Positions 36,025-44,903 of a DNA stretch of 64,000 nucleotides are shown in pieces. Made by a program: the position numbers and the translations under genes. The stretch's first letter is position 1; the number at the start of each line of letters is the position of its first letter. The notes under the pieces are model-generated. The model searched no databases and had not been told where the DNA came from. It was given only the letters and a program-made list of their open reading frames with translations. The DNA is from Chryseobacterium salivictor (GTDB taxonomy: Bacteria > Bacteroidota > Bacteroidia > Flavobacteriales > Weeksellaceae), in assembly GCF_004359195.1 (NCBI RefSeq), contig NZ_CP037954.1, positions 2,046,001 to 2,110,000 of the forward strand, in the 5' to 3' direction.

Positions 36025-36317
36025 CTTTCAGTTCTTTTTTTCGTGGCATTAACGATAAGCCATATCGCTACTGCAACATCAACAATATTCCAAATCGTTC
36101 TTCCCAGAGCAATCTTCATAAATGGTTGAAAAAGAATTGCAAGGAAAAGATATATCCAAAATACGGCTGTAAAATCATTATTTTCTTTATAAGCTGAGTA
36201 GGCGAGGTACACAAATACAGTAAATGATACATGCCTCACCAATTGATAATAGCCGTAAGGCATTTTAAAAAGGCAAAGTAGTAACATTAATGCTAGTATG
36301 TACTTTAAGTATTTCAT
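36021..36317 (-). CDS. Small membrane protein, DUF6804-like
   Basis: 98 residues with four hydrophobic helices and conserved-looking polar motifs KMPYGYYQLVRHVSF and FQPFMKIALGRTIWNIVDVA. These features match the DUF6804-type family of small membrane proteins of unknown function. It converges with the SH3 protein gene, and the 3' ends overlap by 4 bases. The plus-strand operon begins about 95 bases beyond its start. Confidence 0.7.
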   Translation of the reverse strand: MKYLKYILALMLLLCLFKMPYGYYQLVRHVSFTVFVYLAYSAYKENNDFTAVFWIYLFLAILFQPFMKIALGRTIWNIVDVAVAIWLIVNATKKRTES

Positions 36318-36410
36318 AATTACAATTTTTTACAAATATAACAAAGAATACTGCTATGTTAAAAAAATGTTAAAAATTATTATATATTTATTTTTTAAAA
36401 CTAAAACATA

Positions 36411-36953
36411 TTGAAATATAGCTTTATCTCTTCATTACTTAAATATATCTCAATAAAATATATCTCTATTTATAGAATAATACTCTATAAAAAGAGACCG
36501 AATGAAATAGAGGTTTTCAAAATTTTCAGAGATAGTACTTTTTCGAATTCACTCATTAGGGTGGAATATTTTTTTGATAGCCTTATCTGGATTAAGTTTC
36601 CTCAAATAGGAAAAAAACTATCTAATGGAAGTATTATGCTTAATGCAGATAGAATGACTTTTCCTTATGAGATTAAGGTAAAAACGAAGCATGGAATCAA
36701 AAAATATATGGTTCAGCAGGAGGAAGTTCGAAATTCTCTTCAGTCAGAACACTACCGTGTAAAAGAATTTTTAAGTTTTAAAAGAGTTTACAGGAATCCA
36801 AACCTCTTCAATTTCCCAAAACTAACATTGAAAAACATAATTTTTTACCAAAGTCCTAAATTTTATTTTCAGAAAAATAGAACTGAAATTGGAAAGAATC
36901 TTAAAATAAATAAAATTAACCATAGTAACTTTAATAGAACTGATTTCTTATGA
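36411..36953 (+). CDS. Hypothetical protein, first gene of the DUF4407 operon
   Basis: The 180-residue basic protein is not recognised. It starts at TTG 36411 (MKYSFISSLLKYISIKYISI), since no ATG is available until far into the frame. It is rich in Lys, Phe, Tyr and Ile, with a middle GKKLSNGSIMLNADRMTFPY and KTKHGIKKYMVQQEEVRNSL that looks like a small beta domain. No signal peptide is clear, though the first 25 residues are amphipathic and could hold it at the membrane. Its stop overlaps the next start in ATGA, so translation is coupled with the DUF4407 gene. The TTG start and lack of homology keep confidence moderate. Confidence 0.6.
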   Translation: MKYSFISSLLKYISIKYISIYRIILYKKRPNEIEVFKIFRDSTFSNSLIRVEYFFDSLIWIKFPQIGKKLSNGSIMLNADRMTFPYEIKVKTKHGIKKYMVQQEEVRNSLQSEHYRVKEFLSFKRVYRNPNLFNFPKLTLKNIIFYQSPKFYFQKNRTEIGKNLKINKINHSNFNRTDFL

Positions 36954-38230
36954 AAAATAACGAGTCGTACAAAATGCCACGTGCAGGCAGAGTCATGCAC
37001 TTTTTATGGGACTGCGCTGGTGGTGACCGCTTTTTGCTGGAGCGAGCAACTTATTCGGACCAAATAAAATATCTGTGTCTCGGAGGGATTGTCTTATCCA
37101 CGGGATTAATGGCTTCAATGGCGGGAGGTTATGCTTTTTATACTATTTTTTCTCCGAAAGTGGCCAATGTACTTGATAAACAAAAGATGGCAAATATGCC
37201 ATTAGAGGTACCTATAGATATACCTACTGTTGTTTTGTCGATTATATTTGGAATAATTTGGGGGCTAGTCATATTTAATATAGACCGATTCATTGTGGCT
37301 GCAACAGGCAAAGGCGATGGTACAGAAAAAATTACACGCCAGGAATTCGTGGGTGCTATTCCCAGAATTTTAATGGGTGCAATTATCGCAATAACGATTT
37401 CTAAACCAGTTGAAATTAGGATGTTTAAATCTGAAATTGATGCTGCCCTTGCCAAATATCAGGAAGTACAGAAAAATGAAGCTATCAAACGAGCTGATGC
37501 TAGCTATGCAACCCAAGTAGCCCAGGCAAAACTTAAAATGAAAGATTTAGATGTGCAGATTACTGATTTAGAAGGTCAGGTTAAAGAGCTTAACACTCAA
37601 ATAATGAAAGAAACAACAGGACAAAATGGAAACGGTGCCGCTTACGGTCCGAGAGCAATAGCCCTTGATAAGCAACGTTTTGGGATAGAAAAGAAGATTA
37701 ACGATTTAAAAGCAACCCAGGATTACAAAGATTTGCAATCGGAATTAAAATCAGCAGTTGTAAAAAGAGATAACGAGAGACTTGATGCAGAAAAGAAAGC
37801 AGGAGCAGAAGACGGATTATTGAGACGTATTCAACTAGCTGATGAAATTGCTGCAACAAGAGAAGACGGCACGAAGGGTTTTCCTTGGATTAGCATTTTT
37901 ATAACCCTCCTTTTTATGGCTATCGAATTGACTCCAGTATTTTTCAAGATGATGTTAACGAAATCACCTTACGATTACATTAAAGATAATTTAGAGGACG
38001 AATTAAGAGCTGAAAATGGTATTGAGGTTCAATACGACTACTATAAAGATAAAAATGGCTTAGAAAGACATTTAGTTGTTAATCATGATGCTGAAAATTT
38101 AATGTATGAGAAATCCAAACTTTCTCAAATACAAAAAGAGCTGACGGATTATGCATTGCAAAAATATAAAGAAAGAGAGCAGGAAAATATTGATGCAAAT
38201 CTTGATTTATACATTCAGAAAAATGCATAG
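36950..38230 (+). CDS. DUF4407 membrane protein
   Basis: The 426-residue protein has the DUF4407 plan. Three N-terminal membrane helices (about 40-66, 92-117 with IIWGLVIFNIDRFIVAATGK, 138-158 ending SKPVEIRMF) are followed by a long soluble coiled coil (about 160-300, DLDVQITDLEGQVKELNTQI). A fourth helix (about 312-335, ISIFITLLFMAIELTPVFFK) precedes a C-terminal cytoplasmic tail. The motif NxDRFIV and ELTPVFFKM are family hallmarks. DUF4407 has no established function. The N-terminal HFLWDCAGGDRFLLERATYS is also typical. The gene overlaps its predecessor by 4 bases and abuts a second gene of the same plan, suggesting a heteromeric membrane complex. Confidence 0.88.
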   Translation: MKNNESYKMPRAGRVMHFLWDCAGGDRFLLERATYSDQIKYLCLGGIVLSTGLMASMAGGYAFYTIFSPKVANVLDKQKMANMPLEVPIDIPTVVLSIIFGIIWGLVIFNIDRFIVAATGKGDGTEKITRQEFVGAIPRILMGAIIAITISKPVEIRMFKSEIDAALAKYQEVQKNEAIKRADASYATQVAQAKLKMKDLDVQITDLEGQVKELNTQIMKETTGQNGNGAAYGPRAIALDKQRFGIEKKINDLKATQDYKDLQSELKSAVVKRDNERLDAEKKAGAEDGLLRRIQLADEIAATREDGTKGFPWISIFITLLFMAIELTPVFFKMMLTKSPYDYIKDNLEDELRAENGIEVQYDYYKDKNGLERHLVVNHDAENLMYEKSKLSQIQKELTDYALQKYKEREQENIDANLDLYIQKNA

Positions 38231-38233
38231 TTG

Positions 38234-39739
38234 ATGGGCAGAAGTATATTCAAACAAAACAGACTGCTTCATCTTTTCTCAGGTGAAGACCGTGGGATTA
38301 TCAATGAATTAGACAACAGAAAAATTAATAGAAACTTCAATTTTATTGGTTTATTTGTTATTGTAATCTGTATAATCTGTTTTGTTAGTGCTGTACTTTT
38401 TATGCTCAATGTTTTTCAGGGAGTGGGAAAAATAGCAAGTCTTCCGATTGGTATTTTCTGGGGATTTACGGTTACAACAATCTATGTTTTATTGTTGTAC
38501 ACGATAACTCCACCTTTATTAATTGACAAAAACATGTTAATAAAAAAAGCAAAAAAAACCAGGAAGCCCCATATAGAAAAGGCAATAAATAGCAAGAATT
38601 TACAAAATTTCAATAATTGGCTTACTGTATCGATGCTTACTAGGCTAATATTTATTATCGTTTTTGCAGTTATCGTTGCACAACCCATCAACGTTATTCT
38701 TTTTACCAAGCCGATAAATGATAAACTGGAACTATATAAATCCTATTACAAATCTGAAATTATTTTAAATGCTGACGTCCATAGAATTGAACAGGAAGTT
38801 GTGTTATATGAAGAATTTTTAAAAGATATACATTTCAATTCTTTGTCTAAAGCGGATAGTATAATTGTATCTGATAAACTAAGTACAATTGGCGATAAAA
38901 TTAGCTTTGATTCAAATTTCCTTTCTCAATCCCAAAAAATTCAAGCTGAAATTTCATTGGCTTCAAAAAATAAAATTCCCCAGCAAAAAATTGACGAAAA
39001 AATTGTTAATCTAAATAATAAAATTGACGAAGAAGTACAAAGTGACAATGATTATCTGAACCAAAATTTAGACTCACTCAAAAGTGAAAACATAGTTCTA
39101 AAGAAATTCGATGTGGATTTTAAAGAGTTGATTAATAAGAAAGAGTTTAATAATTCTTACACTATTGCCCTTGTTGATAATAATAACTTTTACATGAGGA
39201 GAATTGTTATCATTAACACTCATGTTTTGGGAGCATGGATTGTAAATTTATTTTTCATGTCACTGTTTATTATTCCAATCTCTCTAAAATTTAATATCAG
39301 AAAAATACGAATAAAAGACAAAGGAGGTTTCTATCCCTTCAAAAAGAAGTATGAAGAAGAAATAGTTCAAAGCAATTACAGCAGTTTTAAAGCAAAGTTC
39401 GAGAAAAATCTTGGAGAAAGGCTACATCTGTCTTATATCAAAACAAAAGAGAGACTTCAACCACATCTTGCAGTTTTAGAAATGTACAAACCTTTAGTTG
39501 CGAAGGAAATAAAAGCTGATTTGTTAGCGAGATATTATCCATACGTAGATGATAAGGATGCGATTATAAAAGAAGAATTTAATTTTTCAAATGAGGACCT
39601 GCTTACTTTACAGGAAAGGAACAAAATAGTTTTTTATGAAAAATATCTAGACCCCCCTTTTAATCTGAAAAAGAGAGAAGATTTCAAAATCAAGATTTCT
39701 GGTCAACAATTAATTGATGAAGTTTGGAGCGATGAGTGA
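38234..39739 (+). CDS. Divergent DUF4407-like membrane/coiled-coil protein
   Basis: 501 residues with the same layout as the preceding protein. Helices lie at about 37-62 (GLFVIVICIICFVSAVLFML), 70-95 and 137-160. There is a coiled-coil middle (about 165-310, NKIDEEVQSDNDYLNQNLDS) and a fourth helix (about 332-350, AWIVNLFFMSLFIIPISLKF). The third helix, RLIFIIVFAVIVAQPINVIL, aligns with RILMGAIIAITISKPVEIRM of the neighbour, supporting paralogy. The C-terminal tail is longer (about 150 residues). The start is ATG 38234, or TTG 38231 immediately after the previous stop. The end overlaps the next gene by 8 bases. Confidence 0.8.
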   Translation: MGRSIFKQNRLLHLFSGEDRGIINELDNRKINRNFNFIGLFVIVICIICFVSAVLFMLNVFQGVGKIASLPIGIFWGFTVTTIYVLLLYTITPPLLIDKNMLIKKAKKTRKPHIEKAINSKNLQNFNNWLTVSMLTRLIFIIVFAVIVAQPINVILFTKPINDKLELYKSYYKSEIILNADVHRIEQEVVLYEEFLKDIHFNSLSKADSIIVSDKLSTIGDKISFDSNFLSQSQKIQAEISLASKNKIPQQKIDEKIVNLNNKIDEEVQSDNDYLNQNLDSLKSENIVLKKFDVDFKELINKKEFNNSYTIALVDNNNFYMRRIVIINTHVLGAWIVNLFFMSLFIIPISLKFNIRKIRIKDKGGFYPFKKKYEEEIVQSNYSSFKAKFEKNLGERLHLSYIKTKERLQPHLAVLEMYKPLVAKEIKADLLARYYPYVDDKDAIIKEEFNFSNEDLLTLQERNKIVFYEKYLDPPFNLKKREDFKIKISGQQLIDEVWSDE

Positions 39740-41408
39740 TACTTTTGATGATAAAGTTTTTTACGAATCCGATGGCAGGATTTTTAAGAAGGAACCTTTT
39801 ACAAAAAGGGCTCCTCGAAACACCTATATTAAAGGTAAATTTAGAGGAAAATTTCACGCTGATATTGTCAAAAACTTAAAAGATAGTGGCGACTTTTTTC
39901 ATTTTAAAATTTATACCGCTGAGGTTGAGATTATAAAAAAAAGCAAAAAAGAAGAAAGAAGAATAGATGCCGAAAACGCAATAAAAGTTGAAGCTGACAA
40001 AATGCCTGATGAGGTCTTTTTTTATGAGAAGCAAGGGGACGAAAAGATTTATTATGACATCAAATTTGAAAATCCAATTTTCCATAATTTCCAATTTGTT
40101 TCAAAACTTCAACAAAATGAAGGCGATGAAGCTTTTGGAACAATTGAAGCTGATTTTTATGGTTATTTAGTAGATTTTTTAGAGGAAGAACGATATCGAA
40201 AGATTTATAAGAAAATCAAACTAATCAAATGTGAAAAATGCATTCAAACAAAGGAGAAAACAGGAAATGTAGAAAGGAAGGATAATAGTTTTAGGGAAGA
40301 ATTTTTTTGTAAAGGGAAAAAGGAAACTTATTGGGGCGAATGGAAGGATACTGGTGAGCCACCTGTATCTCCGCCTCCACCACCACAACCTACGCCAACG
40401 CCTGTGCATAATTTTTCTCCTTGTCTTAGAAACTTGTTACTTGCAGTTGGAATAGTTTTACTTTCATTAATATTTGGCTTCGGTCTACCATTTACTATTG
40501 GTCTTATTTGGTTGTTATACATTATTTATAAATGCTATTTTCATTGGTTAAAATATTTTGCCTATTTCTTTGGACTTCTTTTTTTACTTGGTTTAGCTTA
40601 TTCAATAATTAATACTGATTGGTCACAGAAACCTCGCACCTACATTCCGCATCCAAAAAAGGAACAAAACAAACAAAGATTAAGACCACAGCTTATCAAA
40701 GTTATCAATCTGATAACTGATAAAGACAATACAAGTACTGCAATTATTAATCGGGAGATGACTTGGTATGGATATAATGGAGAAGAATACAAGGGGAATT
40801 TCAGTATTAAAAAATCGGATTTGGATGCATCTCGAAACTTCAAAAATTCTTTGACGCCAGTTTCTTATGAAAGTATTCTTTACAACATTGAAAGTCATGA
40901 CTCAAATAAGATTAATGATGTGTACGAAATGTTTAGTAAGATTAAGAAAGATAGAAATTTAAATGATAAAAAATTTGCAGAAATGATTGTGAGTTTTATT
41001 CAATATATGCCTTATTACGTTGTTTTAGAGCGGAGTTGTAATCCAGACGATTATCAGGAACAAATGGTGAAGGATTTAATTAAAGAAAACCCAGGAAGAT
41101 GTGCTCCGAACCAAGCATTCGGTATAACAACACCTCTAGAGTTTTTAGTGACTGGTCAAGGTGATTGTGACTCCAGAACATTATTAGCACATACTATTTT
41201 AAAACATTTCGGTTTTAACGCTGCTATATTAAGCAGTGCTGTTTATTCGCATTCTATTCTAGGTATAAATTTACCTTATAATGGGCAGGTGTTTGAAGAT
41301 GGTTCCAGTCGATATACCCTTTGGGAAACAACAGATAAAAATTTCAAACCAGGTATAATTCCTTCAGAAGTAAGGAATCTTAATTACTGGAAAATTTCAA
41401 TAAAATAA
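39732..41408 (+). CDS. Membrane-anchored transglutaminase-like protein
   Basis: 558 residues. The N-terminal soluble domain (about 1-205) has CEKC and a later Cys. A proline-rich linker follows (PPVSPPPPPQPTPTP), then two or three membrane helices (about 235-295). The C-terminal domain has a transglutaminase-like triad in the right order: Cys479 in GQGDCDSRTLLAHTIL, His507 in AVYSHSILGI and Asp535 in LWETTDKN. The family includes cysteine proteases, peptidases and crosslinking enzymes. The start ATGAGTGA overlaps the upstream stop by 8 bases, which decides it over the longer frame at 39714. Activity at the cell envelope is likely; the substrate is unknown. Confidence 0.83.
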   Translation: MSDTFDDKVFYESDGRIFKKEPFTKRAPRNTYIKGKFRGKFHADIVKNLKDSGDFFHFKIYTAEVEIIKKSKKEERRIDAENAIKVEADKMPDEVFFYEKQGDEKIYYDIKFENPIFHNFQFVSKLQQNEGDEAFGTIEADFYGYLVDFLEEERYRKIYKKIKLIKCEKCIQTKEKTGNVERKDNSFREEFFCKGKKETYWGEWKDTGEPPVSPPPPPQPTPTPVHNFSPCLRNLLLAVGIVLLSLIFGFGLPFTIGLIWLLYIIYKCYFHWLKYFAYFFGLLFLLGLAYSIINTDWSQKPRTYIPHPKKEQNKQRLRPQLIKVINLITDKDNTSTAIINREMTWYGYNGEEYKGNFSIKKSDLDASRNFKNSLTPVSYESILYNIESHDSNKINDVYEMFSKIKKDRNLNDKKFAEMIVSFIQYMPYYVVLERSCNPDDYQEQMVKDLIKENPGRCAPNQAFGITTPLEFLVTGQGDCDSRTLLAHTILKHFGFNAAILSSAVYSHSILGINLPYNGQVFEDGSSRYTLWETTDKNFKPGIIPSEVRNLNYWKISIK

Positions 41409-41417
41409 AATTTACTT

Positions 41418-41927
41418 ATGAATACTTTAAAAATTTTTTCAATTTTACTATTCTCCTTTATTTCTTTTGCGGGATGTATAATTATTGCACGTAAGGTCCT
41501 CAAAGGAAAAAAGGGTGGGGAGGTGATGTTAAATAATGAGTTTATAAAAACATCTGCTATATTTATTGCGGTTAGCATAATTCTTAATCTACTTTTTCAA
41601 AAAGTTATTTATCTATACGATTTGATTGGGAAATATTTAAGCGATGATGACCTTATCAAAATTATAAGTATTGGAAAATTTAATTATGGTTTTAGTAAAG
41701 AATTGCTAAAGGTATCTTCAACCTACATGGCGTTGGGATTTGTATGGATATTTATCATAAGTCTTTTTTCAAGTCTCATTGCTCAGAAGTTTCTAGAGAA
41801 GAATACACTTAATTATAAAATTTTTGAAGGTATTATTCTTATCTGCTTTGCTGTGGCATTTTATTCTGTTTTAAGTTTTATTCTTGACAATTTTTATATC
41901 GTTTTAGAAATGCCTACAATAAATTAA
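41418..41927 (+). CDS. Small membrane protein of the DUF4407 operon
   Basis: 169 residues with four membrane helices (about 5-24, 46-64, 104-124 and 138-158), including MNTLKIFSILLFSFISFAGC and FVWIFIISLFSSLIAQKFLE. The first segment ends in a Cys (FAGC) that could be read as a lipobox, but the following helices argue for an ordinary integral protein. No family recognised. It sits 9 bases after the transglutaminase-like gene and 1 base before the lipoprotein gene, so it is part of the same transcript. Confidence 0.7.
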   Translation: MNTLKIFSILLFSFISFAGCIIIARKVLKGKKGGEVMLNNEFIKTSAIFIAVSIILNLLFQKVIYLYDLIGKYLSDDDLIKIISIGKFNYGFSKELLKVSSTYMALGFVWIFIISLFSSLIAQKFLEKNTLNYKIFEGIILICFAVAFYSVLSFILDNFYIVLEMPTIN

Positions 41928-41928
41928 T

Positions 41929-42564
41929 ATGAAAAAAACTTTAATATTTGCTGTAGTTTTAATTTTTCTTACAGGATGCTATAAAATCGAGAGCAATGTA
42001 TCAACAGTAGATTCATCAGATTCTCTTATGTCTAGTTTGGATTCTGCTACTGTAGTTTATGATGTTGACTCAAGTCTTCTTGATTCTGAAACTGTTAATG
42101 GAGATATTAATAATAATCCAGCGGATTCCATTAAAATTAGTCTAATCACTTACGATGATGCATTAGCAGTAAATACGTCTGAAGGATGGCGAAAATTTCT
42201 AAAAGATAATCCTGGATATAAGAACAAAGAGGAAATTAATGAAAAAATAATTCGAGCTGAAGTAAATGAAATTACTAATGATAAAAATACTGGTGAAATG
42301 CCATCAGCTGAAAAAATAGGAAATACAAAAACTTCAAAATCAAAAATGATAATTGAAAACGATACATCTTGTGACTTGACTATTCGATATAGTGGTCCTG
42401 ATGCTAAACGAATAACGATAGCTCCCAATTCAAAAGGAACAGTTGATTTAGGAAGTGGTAACTACACCGTTGCAGCTTCTGCTTGTGGCTACAACTATGC
42501 AGGTTCTGAAGCTTTGTCTGGTAATTATTCTGTGGTATATTACATTTCAACTGTTCGGTATTAA
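41929..42564 (+). CDS. Lipoprotein with DUF6759-like C-terminal domain, last gene of the operon
   Basis: 211 residues. The lipobox FLTGC places the acylated Cys at residue 17. A Ser/Asp-rich linker follows (VDSSDSLMSSLDSATVVYDV), then a middle segment with ALAVNTSEGWRKFLKDNPGY, a small helical motif. The C-terminal beta-sandwich (about 140-211, NDTSCDLTIRYSGPDAKRIT, SGNYTVAASACGYNYAGSEA) resembles the DUF6759-type domain of Chryseobacterium-like bacteria. The same strand pattern ends the SH3 protein at 35458-36024. It would sit on the membrane facing the periplasm, near the transglutaminase-like enzyme. Confidence 0.78.
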   Translation: MKKTLIFAVVLIFLTGCYKIESNVSTVDSSDSLMSSLDSATVVYDVDSSLLDSETVNGDINNNPADSIKISLITYDDALAVNTSEGWRKFLKDNPGYKNKEEINEKIIRAEVNEITNDKNTGEMPSAEKIGNTKTSKSKMIIENDTSCDLTIRYSGPDAKRITIAPNSKGTVDLGSGNYTVAASACGYNYAGSEALSGNYSVVYYISTVRY

Positions 42565-42712
42565 ATTAAAATTGCTTCCCCACCTCCTCCCCACATTTAT
42601 AGAAAATGGATGGAATTGAAAAGAACTATACTTTATTACTGTATCCGTCTAATCAATCCGATTTTAAAGGGTTTGTAGGATTTGTAAAAATTTCAGACAA
42701 TGATTAACATCA

Positions 42713-43615
42713 GTGTGGAGTAGGCAAAATTTCTCTTTTAAATGCAAATGGGTGTCCGTAATTTATTATTACAAAGGCAATAACGCTGTGATGCAAAACC
42801 GCAAAGATGAAGGGGTGAGTTATTTTAAAAAGATGGATTCGGTTTTTCAGCGCCACCATTTTATATTTCCTGAACTGCAGCACGGCTACCATTACCTTAT
42901 CCGTGAAGCCGGTCAAAGGTTAAACTTCCGCGATCTTACTTCTTATATGGATGCATTAAGAGCGGCTGAAACGGTGAACCACGAAGACTGGCATCACCTG
43001 TACGCACGGTTCCGATTGGCCAGCATCACGGATGATCATCAAAATACTGCTGACCGGTATCGGACAGTCCTTTTTGGTGTTATATTTATTTCACTTATTT
43101 TGGCAGGCTACCTTCTTGATGATTATCTGGAAAAACCGCCGGTCGTACTCTTGGCAGGTGGCAGCCTCAGCACGGAAGATTTGGAAACGGAACCTAAAGC
43201 ACCAAAGAGAACACCTGCCCTCACCCCAGAAATCCGCCAAACCATCCGGAATAACCTCCGGAAATTTGAAGAAGACAAAGCGTTTTTAGCACCGAACCTT
43301 AGCCTTAAAAAGGTGGCACAGGGGGCAGGCGTCAATGCCAATTATCTGTCGCGGTATCTTAACAGCGAAAAAGGAATGAGTATCAGCCGCTATCTCGCAG
43401 AGTTGCGCATTGCCTATATTGCCGGGATGATGGCTGAAGATCCTGCAGTAGCGAATCGGTCGGCTGAACAGTTGTGTGCTTTATGTGGAATTGCCTCGCC
43501 TTCGAACATGCGGCATCTTTTTTACATCATTTATGGCATGCCGCTGTCGCAGTACCAGAAGCAGTGCCGAGAGAAGTTTGCCGGAGAAATGGGCGGGAAT
43601 GAGGGTACTTCCTGA
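42713..43615 (+). pseudogene. 5'-truncated TPR/AraC-type regulator
   Basis: The readable frame gives a helical TPR-like part (about 20-110, GNNAVMQNRKDEGVSYFKKM), a membrane helix (about 118-137, RTVLFGVIFISLILAGYLLD) and an AraC-type HTH at the end (LSLKKVAQGAGVNANYLSRY, GMSISRYLAELRIAY, GMPLSQYQKQ). Full-length relatives in Flavobacteriia have a signal peptide and many more TPR units, usually more than 500 residues. The first 20 residues here fit no such start, so the 5' end appears deleted at about 42750, at the edge of the DUF4407 island. It may be a shortened working gene, but truncation is more likely. Confidence 0.65.
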
Positions 43616-43903
43616 AACCCGCTGGCATTCCTTCAAGGGGTTTGCAACTGTATTTAAAATGACAGCGGTTCGTTACCTCTTTTTCTATGGGTAAGAAGTG
43701 CTTTAATAACAACCTCTTATGTATTTATTGAGGGTGCGTTTAGCTCATGTTAAGTAGCAAAATCACCTGATCATTCCAATCACCTGCGAAAGTTTTCGTA
43801 AATTTCGCTGCATTAAATGGAGGTTTTAAAAAATCGCTTTCAAGGGTCTTTTATTAATTCCAGTTTAACTGCACTTCAATTTTAACCAACAAATTCTGCT
43901 ATA

Positions 43904-44740
43904 ATGATCGATAAAAACTTTTACCTCGAAAACCTTTCTGCTTTTGATATTCTCATCGAAGATGAGGACCGCAAACAGGCAGAAGCAGTTATTTTTCGTG
44001 TTTTCAGCATGCTGCAACGGGATAAAATCTGGCTCCGCGACGTCGCCACGGAAGAGGAGATCTTTGAAGAAGACGCTGAGTTTTTGGAAGAGGTGGAAGA
44101 AGAACTCAGGGAACTCGATGAAAAATATGAATTCCGTTTCGATGAGTTTTACAGATTGGTTCAGCAGGAGATGAAAAAAATCCAGTCAAAGTCAAACGCA
44201 GATCCTAAAGAGGAGGATCACTCAGACCAAGACGAATATGAGGATGAGGACGATGATCTCTTTTCCGAAGAAGATGACGGTTTTGATGATGATGATCTTT
44301 ACGAAGAAGATAAAGACGAAGATGACGATGACGATGACGATGAAGATGATCAGGATGAATTCAGTCATCTTTCGGATGAAGAACTGGATCTGATAGAAGA
44401 TTTTATTCTTGCAAGTGCAAAAACAAGATTCAATTTTCCGCAGTTTGTCCAGGATTTCCCGGAGGGAGATGCAATTTTTGTCGAAGGGGAATTTCTTTTA
44501 CCCCTCATCGCCGGAAAAGCCTTCGGTGAAACCGATACCGAAATTGCCGGAAAAATGCTTTCGTCTTTCATGATGCTGGGTTATCAGATAGAAATGAATG
44601 AACTCCTCCAAATGATTCAGGACAAAGGAAAAGAACTGGGAGCGGAGATTTTGGCCTTTAAAATTGCAGCCGATTCCCTGCAGCAGGGCGCACATCCGAG
44701 AGATATCGTTCGGCAGCTCGAGCAGTTATCAGGCAGATAG
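43904..44740 (+). CDS. Highly acidic protein of unknown function
   Basis: 278 residues. A helical N-terminal domain (about 1-100) is followed by an extreme Asp/Glu stretch (about 105-160) including a run of seven Asp in DEDDDDDDDEDDQDE. The C-terminal helical domain (about 165-278) contains ILASAKTRFNFPQFVQDFPE and ETDTEIAGKMLSSFMMLGYQ. It has no signal peptide and no membrane segment, so it is probably cytoplasmic. No family was recognised. Acidic linkers like this occur in proteins that bind basic partners or calcium. It precedes the aminopeptidase gene by about 160 bases but has its own start region. Confidence 0.75.
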   Translation: MIDKNFYLENLSAFDILIEDEDRKQAEAVIFRVFSMLQRDKIWLRDVATEEEIFEEDAEFLEEVEEELRELDEKYEFRFDEFYRLVQQEMKKIQSKSNADPKEEDHSDQDEYEDEDDDLFSEEDDGFDDDDLYEEDKDEDDDDDDDEDDQDEFSHLSDEELDLIEDFILASAKTRFNFPQFVQDFPEGDAIFVEGEFLLPLIAGKAFGETDTEIAGKMLSSFMMLGYQIEMNELLQMIQDKGKELGAEILAFKIAADSLQQGAHPRDIVRQLEQLSGR

Positions 44741-44903
44741 TAGTGGTTGCAGGGAAGAGCTTCTCAGTCGGTAAAGTAATTTCCGGCCGGGACATGCCCG
44801 GAACGTGCGCTGTAGATTCTCCAGCGGCAGTTCATGAACTGGAATCACGAAAATGGTGACCAATCACTTCACCACCTTTAAAAAATAAAAAATAAAATAA
44901 AAA

